64,000 bases of DNA, from positions 29,276-93,275 of the forward strand of contig SJRY01000123.1 in the NCBI GenBank assembly GCA_011319805.1. Direction: 5' to 3'. Under the pieces are notes generated by a model. It was not told the origin of the DNA. It made no database searches and saw nothing but the letters and a program-made list of their open reading frames with translations. Made by a program: the position numbers and the translations under genes. The DNA comes from Macrocybe gigantea. Lineage: Eukaryota > Basidiomycota > Agaricomycetes > Agaricales > Callistosporiaceae. Below, piece by piece: positions 23,395 to 33,449 of this stretch (the first letter of the stretch is position 1; each line of letters begins with the position of its first letter).

Positions 23395-24877
23395 CCCTCT
23401 CAAGGACTTGGTGAATCTTAAACCACTACTCTTTCTCTCCATGGATTATTTCGCTGATGCAAATAACCTGGGCAGGCATCTCATCAATCAATTCAGCAGT
23501 CACTTTGAGATTCATAAGTTGCTTGACCAAGACGAGAACTTGGTCAAGACTTATTGAGCATCACTAGACCAGGCACTCACTAAGTACTCTGCCCAGCATG
23601 ACTGCATCTATGTGAGTAGTGATGGTGCTGTGCCCACAAAAGTGCAGGTGGCTTCCAAACAGTCTGTTTCTGTCTCGCATATTTATCATGAGGGCAGACT
23701 GACTTCTGAAATTCATCAGCCAGTTGGTAGAGCAATGAGTGATGATGCCAAGCTAATTGGATTGTGAATGGTGATTCAAAAGGCTATCATACAAGATGGA
23801 GTGAACTCTGTCGTGTGTTTTCTTGACTCGATGAATGTGATCAATCACATTATTGACTGTAATCCTCACTCTATGCAGTCACACTCAATTGCACTCTGCA
23901 GATCATTGTGAACTTGGCTTTCTGAGTCCAAGCAGCACCACATTGAGTTCTGGCATGTCCCTTCCAGATGGAAGTGGGCAATACAGGTTGAGGCACATGA
24001 GCTTGCTCGTGGCCTTGATGTTCCCCTGGGGGTTTGCCCCCTTTACACCACCAACACTCTCTGCAAGGAGGTGGATGATGTTATGCATGACACTTGGTTC
24101 CAGAATTCTGGGATCAAGAAATATATTGGCACTTCCACATTTTGGTTTCATGATGTGGGTAAGCTGAATTCCTATGAGTGCCCATCTCATAAGAGAACGG
24201 GCTTCATGAAGCTGGTGACAGAAAACAAGCTATATGCCCATTGTTCGTGCATCATATGTGGCCATGCCCTGATCAATGCATATTGGACAAGGTTTAATTT
24301 TGTAGAGAGCAATCAGTACTCTTGCAGATGAGGGCCTAAGGACCCGTCCATGTCATGACTCTGTGTTGTAATTGGTGCAGACCAACTGAATGCCAATATG
24401 ATGCCTTTGTGCATCTTTGGTTTGTTAAGTACCTGACTTCTAACAAGGCTGTAGGCACTTTTATTCTAGATCCAGGCAGTGGGTGACTGCCACTCTGTAG
24501 CAGGGGATAGTCTGAGGCAACTCGGACCATCACATGCAGTCTGGCTAGTGATGAAAGTGCTGGCCAAGCATTATGTGAATCACAAGCTTTGCAATGGCTT
24601 CTGTTATAGGTCCTTTTGAACCTTTTATGTGGAATTGACCACAGCTGGCCCTCAGGGGCTGGAGGATGGTGCCTTAGTAGGTGAATATGCATGAGCATGA
24701 GCCTTAGTGGTACAGGCACAGGCATGAGAGAACAGGGCAGTGTAGCCCTCTATATATAGCCCCTCAGTCTGTTGTCATCAGACTAGTTGTATTTATAGTA
24801 GATACCTTTGTGTATTTACAAGCGGACTGCTATTGAGCACTACTATATAAATTGTTGATTTAAAAAAAAAAAAAAAA
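23395..24877 (+). pseudogene. LINE B, RNase H region and 3' UTR, second part
   Basis: Continues copy B after the inverted LINE: KDLVNLKPLLFLSMDYFADANN, then the RNase H-like region in broken frames (YVSSDGAVP, CFLDSMNVINHI), a C-terminal piece at 24071-24331 (MHDTWFQNSGIKKYIG), a 3' UTR and the poly(A) tail at 24861-24877. Stops near 23558 and 23767. Confidence 0.8.
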
Positions 24878-24891
24878 ACACTTTCTACAAC

Positions 24892-25221
24892 TGAAGCAGA
24901 GTATATTGCTGTAGTGGAAGCTGGAAAGGAGATCTTATAGATACGCAACATTATGCAGAAGATAGGATACTCTGTGTTGCAACCATCACTACTCAAGATT
25001 GACAATTAGTCTGCACTGAGTGTCACAAAGAATTCAGAGCATCATGAGCATATGAAACAGCTAGATTTGTGATACTTCTGGCTTAGGGATACAGTGGAGC
25101 GGAACAGGATATGGCCTGAGTTTATTCCAGAAACTGAACAAGTTGCAGACTTGTTAACCAAACTACTTACTGTACCAAACATTGACTTCTGTAGACAGAA
25201 AATGGGACTTATAGGTACATA
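24892..25221 (+). pseudogene. Copia 1 RNase H C-terminus
   Basis: Reads TEAEYIAVVEAGKEIL, then LRDTVERNRIWPEFIPETEQ and VADLLTKLL, the normal copia Pol end, with stops near 24938, 25009 and 25070. It joins the part ending at 16745 once the retroposon is removed. Confidence 0.85.
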
Positions 25222-25248
25222 GTTTAGACAGTTTAGGTCAAGGGGAGG

Positions 25249-25591
25249 TGTTAGAAATACCCCTCCTGTCCGGACTTGTGCATAGGACAGGACCCAGGCT
25301 ATGCACCTAGCAATGCACAGCACAAGCTGTGCATGCAGTAATGTGTAGTAAATGGCTGTGTCTGCAGTAGGGCACAGCCTACAGCTGTGCCTATAGCAAT
25401 GCGCAGCCATAGGCTGTGCACACAGCCTTCTACATGTATATATATATAGCATAGAGCACTTTGAAGTCCCTAGTGTTCTCACTCAGGACTTCTAGACAAG
25501 TACTTGTATATAACTCAATTACTAGTGTTCTCACTTAGGACTTCTAGATTCTAAGGCTCAACCAGAGTGTTTCTTATGCCTAGTTTTAATA
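25249..25591 (+). repeat. Copia 1 3' LTR
   Basis: Follows the tract caaggggagg directly and runs from TGTTAGAAATA to CCTAGTTTTAATA. TATA-like tatatatatag near 25438. The next bases are copia pol sequence (gtacctacttctgctct) of a second copy, not the LINE that flanks the 5' LTR. Confidence 0.9.
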
Positions 25592-27592
25592 GTACCTACT
25601 TCTGCTCTGAGAGCCCCAGTAGCCCAGTGGTTTAATTACTACTAAAGACTGGAGAGGTGGCTGTGCAGTCACTGGAAAGGTTGTGGGTTTGATTCCCACT
25701 CATCCCCTATATTTTAAAGTAGGGATAGATATGTGACCTATCATCAGTTACCATCACGTGCTCAGTGACTCAGGTTGGTAAACAAATCTGAGGCAGTACT
25801 ATGGTTATATAACCTTCTATAACTAGATTGATAACCTGGTCACGGAATAGGGATAATCATAGGAGCCCAAAGTGGCAGGTCAGGTGACCCCTGACAGGCT
25901 GTGCCTGAAATGGTCATGTGATTGATCATGTGATCAAGTAGGGAGCAAAAGCACAGGGCACAGTAAGCGGGGGAAGAATTTGAGAACAACCTGACCATGA
26001 TGCACACCCTGTAATAGGGTGTTCCAGAGCATGTGCACTTCCAGAAGGTGCCATGCACCCTGTAATAGGGAGTCTCTTCAGACTGCAAGCTTGGACAGGA
26101 CACCCCCCACCAGTTAATCTCGGGCCCAGTTTAACCAACTGGATTAGGCAGAGAATCAGTCGTTAGTCAGCATTGGTAGTATGGACCAGTCCCTGGTCAT
26201 AAGGCCTAACTGAGCATTTGAAGGGGCCAGAAGTAGCCACCACATGACCGTAAAGCACTGCTCAGGTGGGAGCCTGAGACCTCCTCATGAGGCATGCATA
26301 ACCAGATTAAGCATGGGTATAGAACTCCCTGGTCTAGGCTTTAGGTCTAGGATGCATACTGGGGCTGGATGCTGGCAAGGCAGAGACTTGGGATATGATT
26401 GGAGATCTGCACCCTTTGGGCATCAGCGAACCACATGCTCAGGAATGGGAAAAGTAAAGTAGGTGGGGCTTACCAATACCTAGTATAGGCTCTCACTTGG
26501 CCCCTTGGTAACTCACTCCCTAGCCATAATTCAGACCGTGGCAGACCAGAGTAGTCCTCTGACTCCAGCCTGAGAGGACTTATCCTCTACTGGTTTATCT
26601 GGATGACTAATCCAGGCTTTGAATCTAAGTTGATTCCAAAGTCTAGACACAGAATTCCACCAGTTAGTCTAGTGCCTATCCTGCAAAGGAGACAGTGATA
26701 AGGGTCCTCCACTTGGAGGACCCTAAACTTTGAAGAATTTATAGTAGATACCTCCATGTATGTACAAGCAGACTGCCATCGAGCACTGCTATATAAATTG
26801 TTGATTTAAAAAAAAAAAAAAAAAAAAAAACCTACTTCTGCTCTATCTGGGACCACACCTTATCAGGCTTGGTTTGGGAAGAAACTAGATGTCAGTCACC
26901 TCAGAATCTGGGGATGCACTGCATATGTCTTTGTGCAAAAGGATCAAAGGAAGAAACTCCAATCACACTACCAGAAATGTGTCTTTATTGCTAATGGTTA
27001 TAAGGGTTGGAAGTTTTACAATCCTACTACTAAAAAGACCATTATTTCAGAGAGGGCTAACTTTGATGAGAGACACTTCCCTGGTACCTCTCAGAAACAT
27101 TACAGCATTCCATCTTCTCTTACCCTTCCTCTTGACCCATCTGCCTTGCAATCAGCTTCTCAAGACTCAGCTGTGCTGGAGTTAGGAGGAGCCTTTGATG
27201 CACCAAATTCTATTGTGCAAGCAGCTCTTTCTGCTTCTGATCCAGATCCTACCCCTCTACAGAGTCCAAATCTTCATCCTAGAATGCCTCCTGCTATTCA
27301 CCAGGATGATAACCTACCCCACATACTTCCTGTTAGATACAGAGTACCCACTCCACCACCTTTTCCCAAAACTCCATCCATTGCTGTCAGGAAACCAGTC
27401 AGAAATGTCAAACCACCTGGTAATTGGTGGGTCATTAGACCTGCTCCCCCACTAGTTCGAGATGATTCTAATTCAGAAGACTCAATCCATAAGGATTCTG
27501 ATCCTAATCCTGATGAAGAGGCTGGTTTTGTGGATGTCCAATTTGCTGGTCTAGCTGAAAGTGCAAATCTGAGCACTTACAAGCAAGCTATG
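25592..27592 (+). mobile_element. Copia 2 pol fragment, split by a retroposon
   Basis: Begins at the copia 1 3' LTR edge with the pol sequence for PTSAL, is interrupted at 25609-26830, and resumes at 26831. The frame 26933-27592 (QRKKLQSHYQKCVFI to LSTYKQAMQ) parallels copia 1 at about 15100-15757 with few differences; one is a six-base deletion after KCVFI. It ends abruptly at 27592 against LINE sequence. No LTR of its own is present. Confidence 0.85.
25609..26830 (+). mobile_element. tRNA-headed 1.2-kb retroposon with LINE 3' tail (module 2)
   Basis: Flanked by an exact 14-bp duplication CCTACTTCTGCTCT (25595-25608 and 26831-26844) and ending in a poly(A) run of about 24. The head has A box tagcccagtgg and B box gggtttgattccc. 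The body, about 1 kb, is non-coding and has clear hairpins (acaccctgtaatagggtgt near 26005; ggtcctccacttggaggacc near 26708). The last ~95 bp (tatagtagatacctcc...gttgattt) match the LINE 3' ends. The architecture is a SINE that borrows the LINE tail for mobilisation. Its length is unusually large for a SINE. Confidence 0.75.
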
Positions 27593-27729
27593 CAAAAAAC
27601 CCATCTCTTTCTGCAATGCCTACTTGTAAATAACTATAAATAATACTTGCACATTGCACAACTTGTTCTACAGTGTCAACACTTGGAGCGATTATCGATC
27701 TTGTTGCATATCTGGAGTTCTATATCTAT
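27593..27729 (+). mobile_element. LINE 5' UTR fragment
   Basis: ctctttctgcaatgcctac followed by ttgtaaataactataaataa and related sequence match the LINE 5' UTR at 7565 and 11745. It lies between the copia 2 fragment and the gypsy LTR, with no intact ORF1. Confidence 0.65.
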
Positions 27730-28049
27730 TGTTACGGACACCACCCAAAGGACCATTCAATTTCTTATCTTATCTTTCCCATATCCCTTATCTTCCCCAT
27801 CATGCTGCGCAGTGTGCAGCCATCAAGTCATTTCACTTCCCTAGTCATCCTGAGTCATCTCCTTCCAGTCTTACTCATCTGCAGTCTACAGCATTGTGCA
27901 GCCCATGGTCCATGCTCGAGTACTGTAACATATATAAGGACTTCCAGATGTATCAGTAGTGCTAGGCTTAATATTTCTTTTGCCATCATCTCAAGACCAC
28001 TCTTGCACTTAGTCTACCCAAGTCCTTTTGAGATTCGTCTAGCCTAACA
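27730..28049 (+). repeat. Gypsy 5' LTR
   Basis: TGTTACGGACA to CTAGCCTAACA, with a TATA-like tatataagg near 27931. The family also appears at 32238, 32287 (reversed) and, as a fragment, at 33983. Confidence 0.9.
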
Positions 28050-28436
28050 AGATATTAAGCCTTGTCGAGACTCGCTCAGACTCACACACATACCACATCA
28101 TGCTTTATCAAAGACTTGATCAACATTCAATGATAAGCAGTCGCCAACCCAGCAAGCACTAGTACAAATGATGGACTAGGAGGTGCTAAATTGTGACCCA
28201 TACAACTGAAACAGACTCACTTCGATACCAGATGTAGATCATCCCATACTCTGAAATACACCATTCCCGCCAAGCAATCTGAAGCACCAAGGAAAACCAT
28301 CTGAGGGGACAAACCACCAAAGAGGAAAGAACTTGCAGTACCAGCCAGGATACGAATGTGAAAAGGAATAGCAACAATAACACCAGAAGTCAATAGCAGA
28401 GCAGACAGGACCTGCATCAACACTGCAATAGTAGCA

Positions 28437-31400
28437 AAAACAGGGTTGAAGACATGATGAATCAAGAAGATTCCAATCATAAATGCAGATGGGTCACCCA
28501 ACCGCCAGAAAACAGCAGACCAAGTAGCGGAGGTCCACATCGACATTAAAGGACACAAGGAGCATATGGAAGCCATCGTACTCAATATCAGAAAGACCGA
28601 TATGCTACTAGGACATGACTGGCTTGTCTACCACAACCCAATGATCAAATGGAGGACAGGAGAAGTTGTCTTTGACAGATGCTCTAAAACATGCAAAATA
28701 AACCACCAGATGATCAAGATACAGAAGATGGCTGAACCAGCAAAAACCACAGCCAGCGACAAGACAGGAACCCAGATACCCCCATATCTGATCAGATTCA
28801 AACACCTCTTCAAGATGAAGAACTTTGATCACTTACCAGACCACAAAGAATGGGACTATGAAATAAACTTAATGAAAGATGCACCCAAGACAATACTGAG
28901 CAAGGTTTACCTGATGATACAGAAGGAACTAGAGGAACTAGATGCCTTTGTCGAAGAAGGATTAAGAACAGGAAAAATATGCCCATTGAAATCACCTTAC
29001 ACAGCATTCTGCTTCTTTCGCAACAAGAAGGACAGAAGCAAATGACTCATCCAAGACTACCAGGAAATAAACAAATATATGGTCAAGGACAAGTTCCCAC
29101 TACCATGCATTAGCAAGCTCCTCGACATACTACAAGGAGCAAAGTACTTTAGCAAGATCGATATTATCTGGGGATACAATAACATGTGCATCTGGAAAGG
29201 GAATGAATGGAAGGCAGCCTTCCTAACAGCAAGAGGGCTCTTCAAACCGACAGTTATGTACTTTGGGCAGTGCAATGCACCAGGCACTTTTAGCCGAATG
29301 ATGGCAAGCCTCTTCCAAGACCAAATATGAAGAAGAGTGTGCATAATCTATATGGATGACATCATAATCATCAGACGAACATGAGAGGAACTCCAAAAGA
29401 ACACCATAGAAGTCATGAAAATACTGAACAAGAACGACTTGTTCATCAAAGGACCGAAATGCATCTGGGAATCATCAAAAGTCCCAGTACTAGGATACAT
29501 CATAGGAGAAGGGAAGGTAGAAATGGAACCAGAGAAGATCACAGCCATACAATCCTGGCCAACTCCAAAGATGAAGAAAGAACTACAAAAGTTCTTGGGA
29601 TTCATGAATTTTTACCAATGATTCATCAAGGGATATGCAAAGGTCGCTAAACCCCTGATGGAGTTGACTGGAAACAAAACATTCCAGTGGACAGACAAGC
29701 AACAGGATGCTTTCAAAGAGCTGATTCGACATATAACCTCAGCACCCATTCTAGCACTACCACAAACAGAAGGAAAATTCCAAGTCGAAACGGACGCCTC
29801 AGGATATGCCATTGGAGCAGTACTATCACAACAGCAGAAAGGACTATGGCACCCAATTGCATTCATTTCGAGATGCATGACCCCAGTGGAGCAAAACTAT
29901 GAAATCTATGATAAGGAACTTCTTGTGATAATGGTCATACTAAAGACATGGAGACAATACCTCCTTGAAGCTCAAGAGAAGTTCGAAATATTGATGGATT
30001 ACAAAAACCTATCATATTTCCAGAAACCACAGCGACTCAATTCGAGACAGATCGGCTGGTACCTGAAATTACAGGAATATAACTATGAACTATGACACAT
30101 ACCAGGAAAGGCCAATGGAAAAGCAGATGTCCTGTCATGGATAGCAGGATATGAAGAAAACCTAGCAGAGAAGGATGATATACAAATAATCAAAGAAGCA
30201 GCATTCATTTGACATCTGGAAGAGAATAATGAACGAGACTTCGAATTTATGATGTTCGAGGATGAACACCCACGGAAAGAAGAAGCAGAAAATAATGAAA
30301 CAATACAAACAAGAGGAATCACAATGATTGAATCCTCAAGGATAGAACAAATTCGACAATGCACACGAAGGGAGACGATCGTGACAACAGGACTGAAGAA
30401 AAAACCACACTGGTTCACAGAAGAAGACCACATCATATACATAGGAGGAAAAATCTACATTCCTCCAGACAACAAACTGAAGGAAGACATCATATTTGAA
30501 CACCATGACACACCCATCAGAGGACACCCAGGACAATACCATATGCACGAACTCATAAACCACACCTATTGGTGGCCATCAATGCTAGCAGACATCAAGA
30601 AGTATGTCAATGGATGTGAAACATGTCAGCGAAACAAAATCATCCAACAAAAGAAACATGCACCCCTACACCTGCACGAGGTCCCACAGCAACCATAGGA
30701 AGATATCGGAGTAGATCTCATAGGACCGCTACCCAGCTTGAATAGCTTTAATGCTATCACCACAGTTACAGACTGCCTAACCAAGATGATCCACCTAATT
30801 CCCATAAAGACCGAACTCACAGCAGAAGGTCTTGCATGACTATATTGAGACAATGTGTGGCAGCTTCACGAAATCCCATGAAAGATCATCAGTGATCGAG
30901 GACCCCAATTTGCAGTGCAATTCATGACAGCACTTCTAAAATTACTCGGAACAAAGCAAAATTTATCAATGGCCTATCACCTACAGACAGATGGACAGGC
31001 AGAATGATCCCACCAAGAAACAGAAGCCTTCCTCAGAAGCTTCACAAACAACTTACAGGATGACTGGGCAGAATGGATAGCAATCGCAGAATACCAGTAC
31101 AATAACAAAGCACACCAGGGAATGAAGGAGACACCATTCTACCTCAACTATGGAATGCACTCCTGGAAGGGAGAACTGCAGATGACAGAAGGGAATAACC
31201 CGGCAGCAAAGGACTTCATCAAAAGAATGAACCAAATATGGAAAGAAGCAAATGCTGCACTGCAGTATGTACAAACACGAGCCAAAGACAATTACGATGC
31301 GAGGTGAAGACTAGCCCATGAATACAAGAAAGGGGATAGAGTATGGCTAGAAGCCACCAATATCACAGTCAATCGACTATCAAAGAAGTTATCGGCACTC

Positions 31401-31805
31401 TGATACAGACTGTTCAAGATAGTTGAAAAGAAAGGAGCCTTGGCATATCACCTGGAACTCCCAGCATCATGGCAGCTGATACACCCCATGTTCAATGAAA
31501 CACTGCTCATGCCCTACAAAGGACACCATTTCAAGATACAAGAATGACCATCGCTGCCACCCCCTGAAATCATAAATGATAAAGAAGAGTATGAGATAGA
31601 AGAGGTCCTAAAAAGGAAGAAACAAGGGAGGGGAATGCTATTCCTGGTCAAATGGAAAGGATATGGACATGAAGAGAATACATGGATTAAAGAGAAAGAA
31701 CTGGGGAATGCGCAGCAAGCTCTAGACCACTTCCTAAAGAAGACTGTGAACCAGAATAAAAGGATCATGACAAGAGGGAAGAAGACCAAAAATTGCACAT
31801 CATGA
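28437..31805 (+). pseudogene. Gypsy Pol (protease end, RT, RNase H, integrase, chromodomain), nonsense-riddled
   Basis: From about 28440 (IPIINADGSPN) to a stop at 31803 all domains lie in one frame with no frameshift. RT has FSKIDIIWGYNN and YMDDI (near 29350). RNase H has VETDASGYAIGAV. Integrase has a zinc region H..H..CETC and DLIGPLP, DRGPQF. The chromodomain is EYEIEEVLKRKKQ...LVKWKGYGHEENTWI (31580-31700). Within the frame from 28566 I count 14 premature stops: TGA at 29043, 29328, 29382, 29619, 30093, 30210, 30837, 30846, 30879, 31005, 31305, 31401 and 31545, and TAG at 30696. In nearly all TGA cases the family has Arg (for example LY-R-DNV, IP-R-KIISDRG, EL-R-HIPGK); the TAG replaces Trp. 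Confidence 0.92.
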
Positions 31806-32143
31806 CTACCAATGCCCCCATCAGCATCGACAGCAGCAATGACAGCCACACACCTATCCCCAACTGCTCAAACAACCATGAGAATCTAGCAAGGATTCTC
31901 AACAGCAGTAACTACATGGACCCCCTTGCCATCATACTCAGCGCGTACATGTGCTACGTTATGACTGTCCACATGCACCTCTGGACCAGGCGAACCCCTG
32001 ATGGGACTGGCCCTACTGCAGCAGAATGTATTGCACTTTGTGGAGCAATGGAAATGCTTCACATGGAAAACCAGCAACTTAAACTCCTTGCCACTACACT
32101 TCATCACATCCATGCCTACAATGAAGAACTCATTCATATGTGA
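31802..32143 (+). CDS. Small extra ORF between gypsy pol and the 3' LTR
   Basis: 113 codons from ATG 31802 (MTTNAPISIDSSND) with no stop. The ATG overlaps the Pol stop as ATGA, which would allow termination-reinitiation. It has a Ser/Asn-rich start, a hydrophobic stretch (PLAIILSAYMCYVMTVH) that could be a membrane or amphipathic helix, then a helical Met/Leu/His-rich tail. I do not recognise a family. It lies where some gypsy elements carry an env-like or accessory gene, but nothing here shows an envelope. The same C-to-T process that hit Pol could have created both the stop and the ATG (CACGA to CATGA). Confidence 0.4.
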   Translation: MTTNAPISIDSSNDSHTPIPNCSNNHENLARILNSSNYMDPLAIILSAYMCYVMTVHMHLWTRRTPDGTGPTAAECIALCGAMEMLHMENQQLKLLATTLHHIHAYNEELIHM

Positions 32144-32237
32144 GCCCCACATGCTGCAACTGCCTGGGAGAGCAATAATGGATAGGGACAGTTGGACTAA
32201 GGTTTTTTGTAAAGATGCGAATCTAAAGAGAGGGTGA

Positions 32238-32882
32238 TGTTATAGATGTTGCCCAAAAGGACCATTCAATTTCTTATCTTATCTTCTGTTAGGCTAGATG
32301 AATCTCAAAAGGACTCAGACAAACTAAGTGCGACAGTGGTTTTGAGATGATGGCAAAAGGAATATTAAGTCTAGCACTACTGGTACATCTGGGAGTCCTC
32401 ATATACATTACAGTACTCAAGCATGGACCATGGGCTATGCAATGCTGTAGACTGCAGATGAGTAAGACTGGAAGGAGATGACTCAGAATGACTAGGAAAG
32501 TGAAATGACTCAATAGCTGCACACTGCACAGCATGATGGGGGAGATAAGAGATATGAGAAAGATAAGATAAAAAATTGAATGGTCTTTTGGGCAATGTCC
32601 ATAACATCTTTCCCATATCCCTTATCTTCCCATCATACTGCATAGTGTGCAGCCATTGAGTCATTTCACTTCCCTAGTCATCCTGAGTCATCTCCTTCCA
32701 GTCTTACTCATCCATAGTCCACAGCATTGCACAGCCCATGGTCTGTGCTTGAGTACTGTAGCATATATAAGGACTCCCAGATGTACCAGTAGTGCTAGGC
32801 TTAATATTCCTTTTGCCATCATTTTAAGACCACTCTCGCACTTAGTCTGCCTGAGTCCTTTTGAGATTCATCTAGCCTAACA
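32238..32882 (+). repeat. Gypsy 3' LTR, split by a solo LTR
   Basis: Left part 32238-32286 and right part 32607-32882; counting one copy of the 5-bp duplication, they sum to 320 bp, the same as the 5' LTR. Ends CTAGCCTAACA at 32882. Confidence 0.9.
32287..32606 (-). mobile_element. Solo gypsy LTR, reversed, inside the gypsy 3' LTR
   Basis: 320 bp, TGTTAGGC to CATAACA, the reverse complement of the same LTR family. Flanked by tcttc (32282-32286) and tcttt (32607-32611), a 5-bp duplication with one mismatch. A second family member inserted into the 3' LTR and then lost its interior. Confidence 0.9.
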
Positions 32883-33449
32883 GAAACTTCCCTTCTGTAT
32901 TATCTACCTTTTGCTATTTGAGGACCAGGCCTCATGCTCTCAGATTTATGATGATCTGCTCTTTATAACTATCCTTGCATGTGCATTCTATGCATGCTAT
33001 TGGATTGGCAAACTTATTGTATCAAACAATATCAGGCTGCAGGACTGGCAGAAAATTATAGAGCAGGGTTCTCTTACATTCAAAAATGAATGTGCCAGCT
33101 ATCTCCTGCTATATCACAAAGAGGATCCTTTGTACTATGGAAGCCCAATCCTTTTTATGAGACAAGCTCATGCTGACCCAGTTGCGTTGGGACGAGGCCC
33201 AAGCATGGCAAGCTGGCAGTCTCGGGACAACCCGTGGGTACCTACAAATAGTAAATATCAAATTGTGGCATGTATATAAGCCAGCCCCCAAATGGGACAA
33301 ACAATAGTTCATGTGCCATAACTTGCACTTACTCATCCACTGTCGCTCTATATCTCTGCTTGCTAAAAGGTTATGGGCCCCGGCTTATGACCAACTAGAA
33401 AGCGGAAAAACACTTGCTACACCTATATTGCATATCGAAACCAAACACC

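Larger units (their letters stand above)
16746..24877 (+). mobile_element. Poly(A)-tailed SINE/LINE chimera (LINE copy B), inserted in copia 1
   Basis: Flanked by an exact 14-bp duplication ACACTTTCTACAAC (16732-16745 and 24878-24891), with a poly(A) run at 24861-24877, so one retroposition event placed it in the copia RNase H region. Order: a tRNA-like head and about 0.95 kb of non-coding body (16746-17700), then a 5'-truncated LINE starting upstream of the RT (17700-19602), an inverted later LINE (19603-23394), and the rest of the LINE (23395-24877). Without that later insert it is about 4.3 kb. Confidence 0.85.
12131..25591 (+). mobile_element. Ty1/copia retrotransposon 1, nested host of several insertions
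   Basis: Bounded by LTRs at 12131-12366 and 25249-25591. A primer site follows the 5' LTR and a polypurine tract aaggggagg precedes the 3' LTR. The interior order is Gag, protease, integrase, RT and RNase H, as in Ty1/copia. Two insertions interrupt it: a 227-bp solo LTR at 14714 and an 8.1-kb retroposon at 16746. Without them the element is about 5.1 kb. The outer 5-bp flanks (ggagg versus gtacc) do not match, so at least one end is rearranged. Confidence 0.88.
27730..32882 (+). mobile_element. Ty3/gypsy chromovirus
   Basis: 320-bp LTRs at 27730-28049 and, once its solo-LTR insertion is removed, 32238-32882. The interior is about 4.2 kb: the end of protease, then RT, RNase H, integrase and chromodomain in one frame, then a small extra ORF and a polypurine-like aaagagagggtga before the 3' LTR. 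Gag and most of the protease are missing; 28050-28450 is too short for them. Outer flanks (tctat versus gaaac) do not match. Confidence 0.9.

Noticed and set aside
28217..28585. Minus-strand hydrophobic ORF that looks like a membrane protein
   Set aside because: It lies antisense to the gypsy protease/RT start, whose plus-strand reading matches the family.
28566..31805. TGA recoded as arginine in the gypsy Pol
   Set aside because: CGA still encodes Arg elsewhere in the same frame, a TAG is also present, host genes use TGA as a normal stop, and unrelated elements show the same lesions; CpG decay is simpler.
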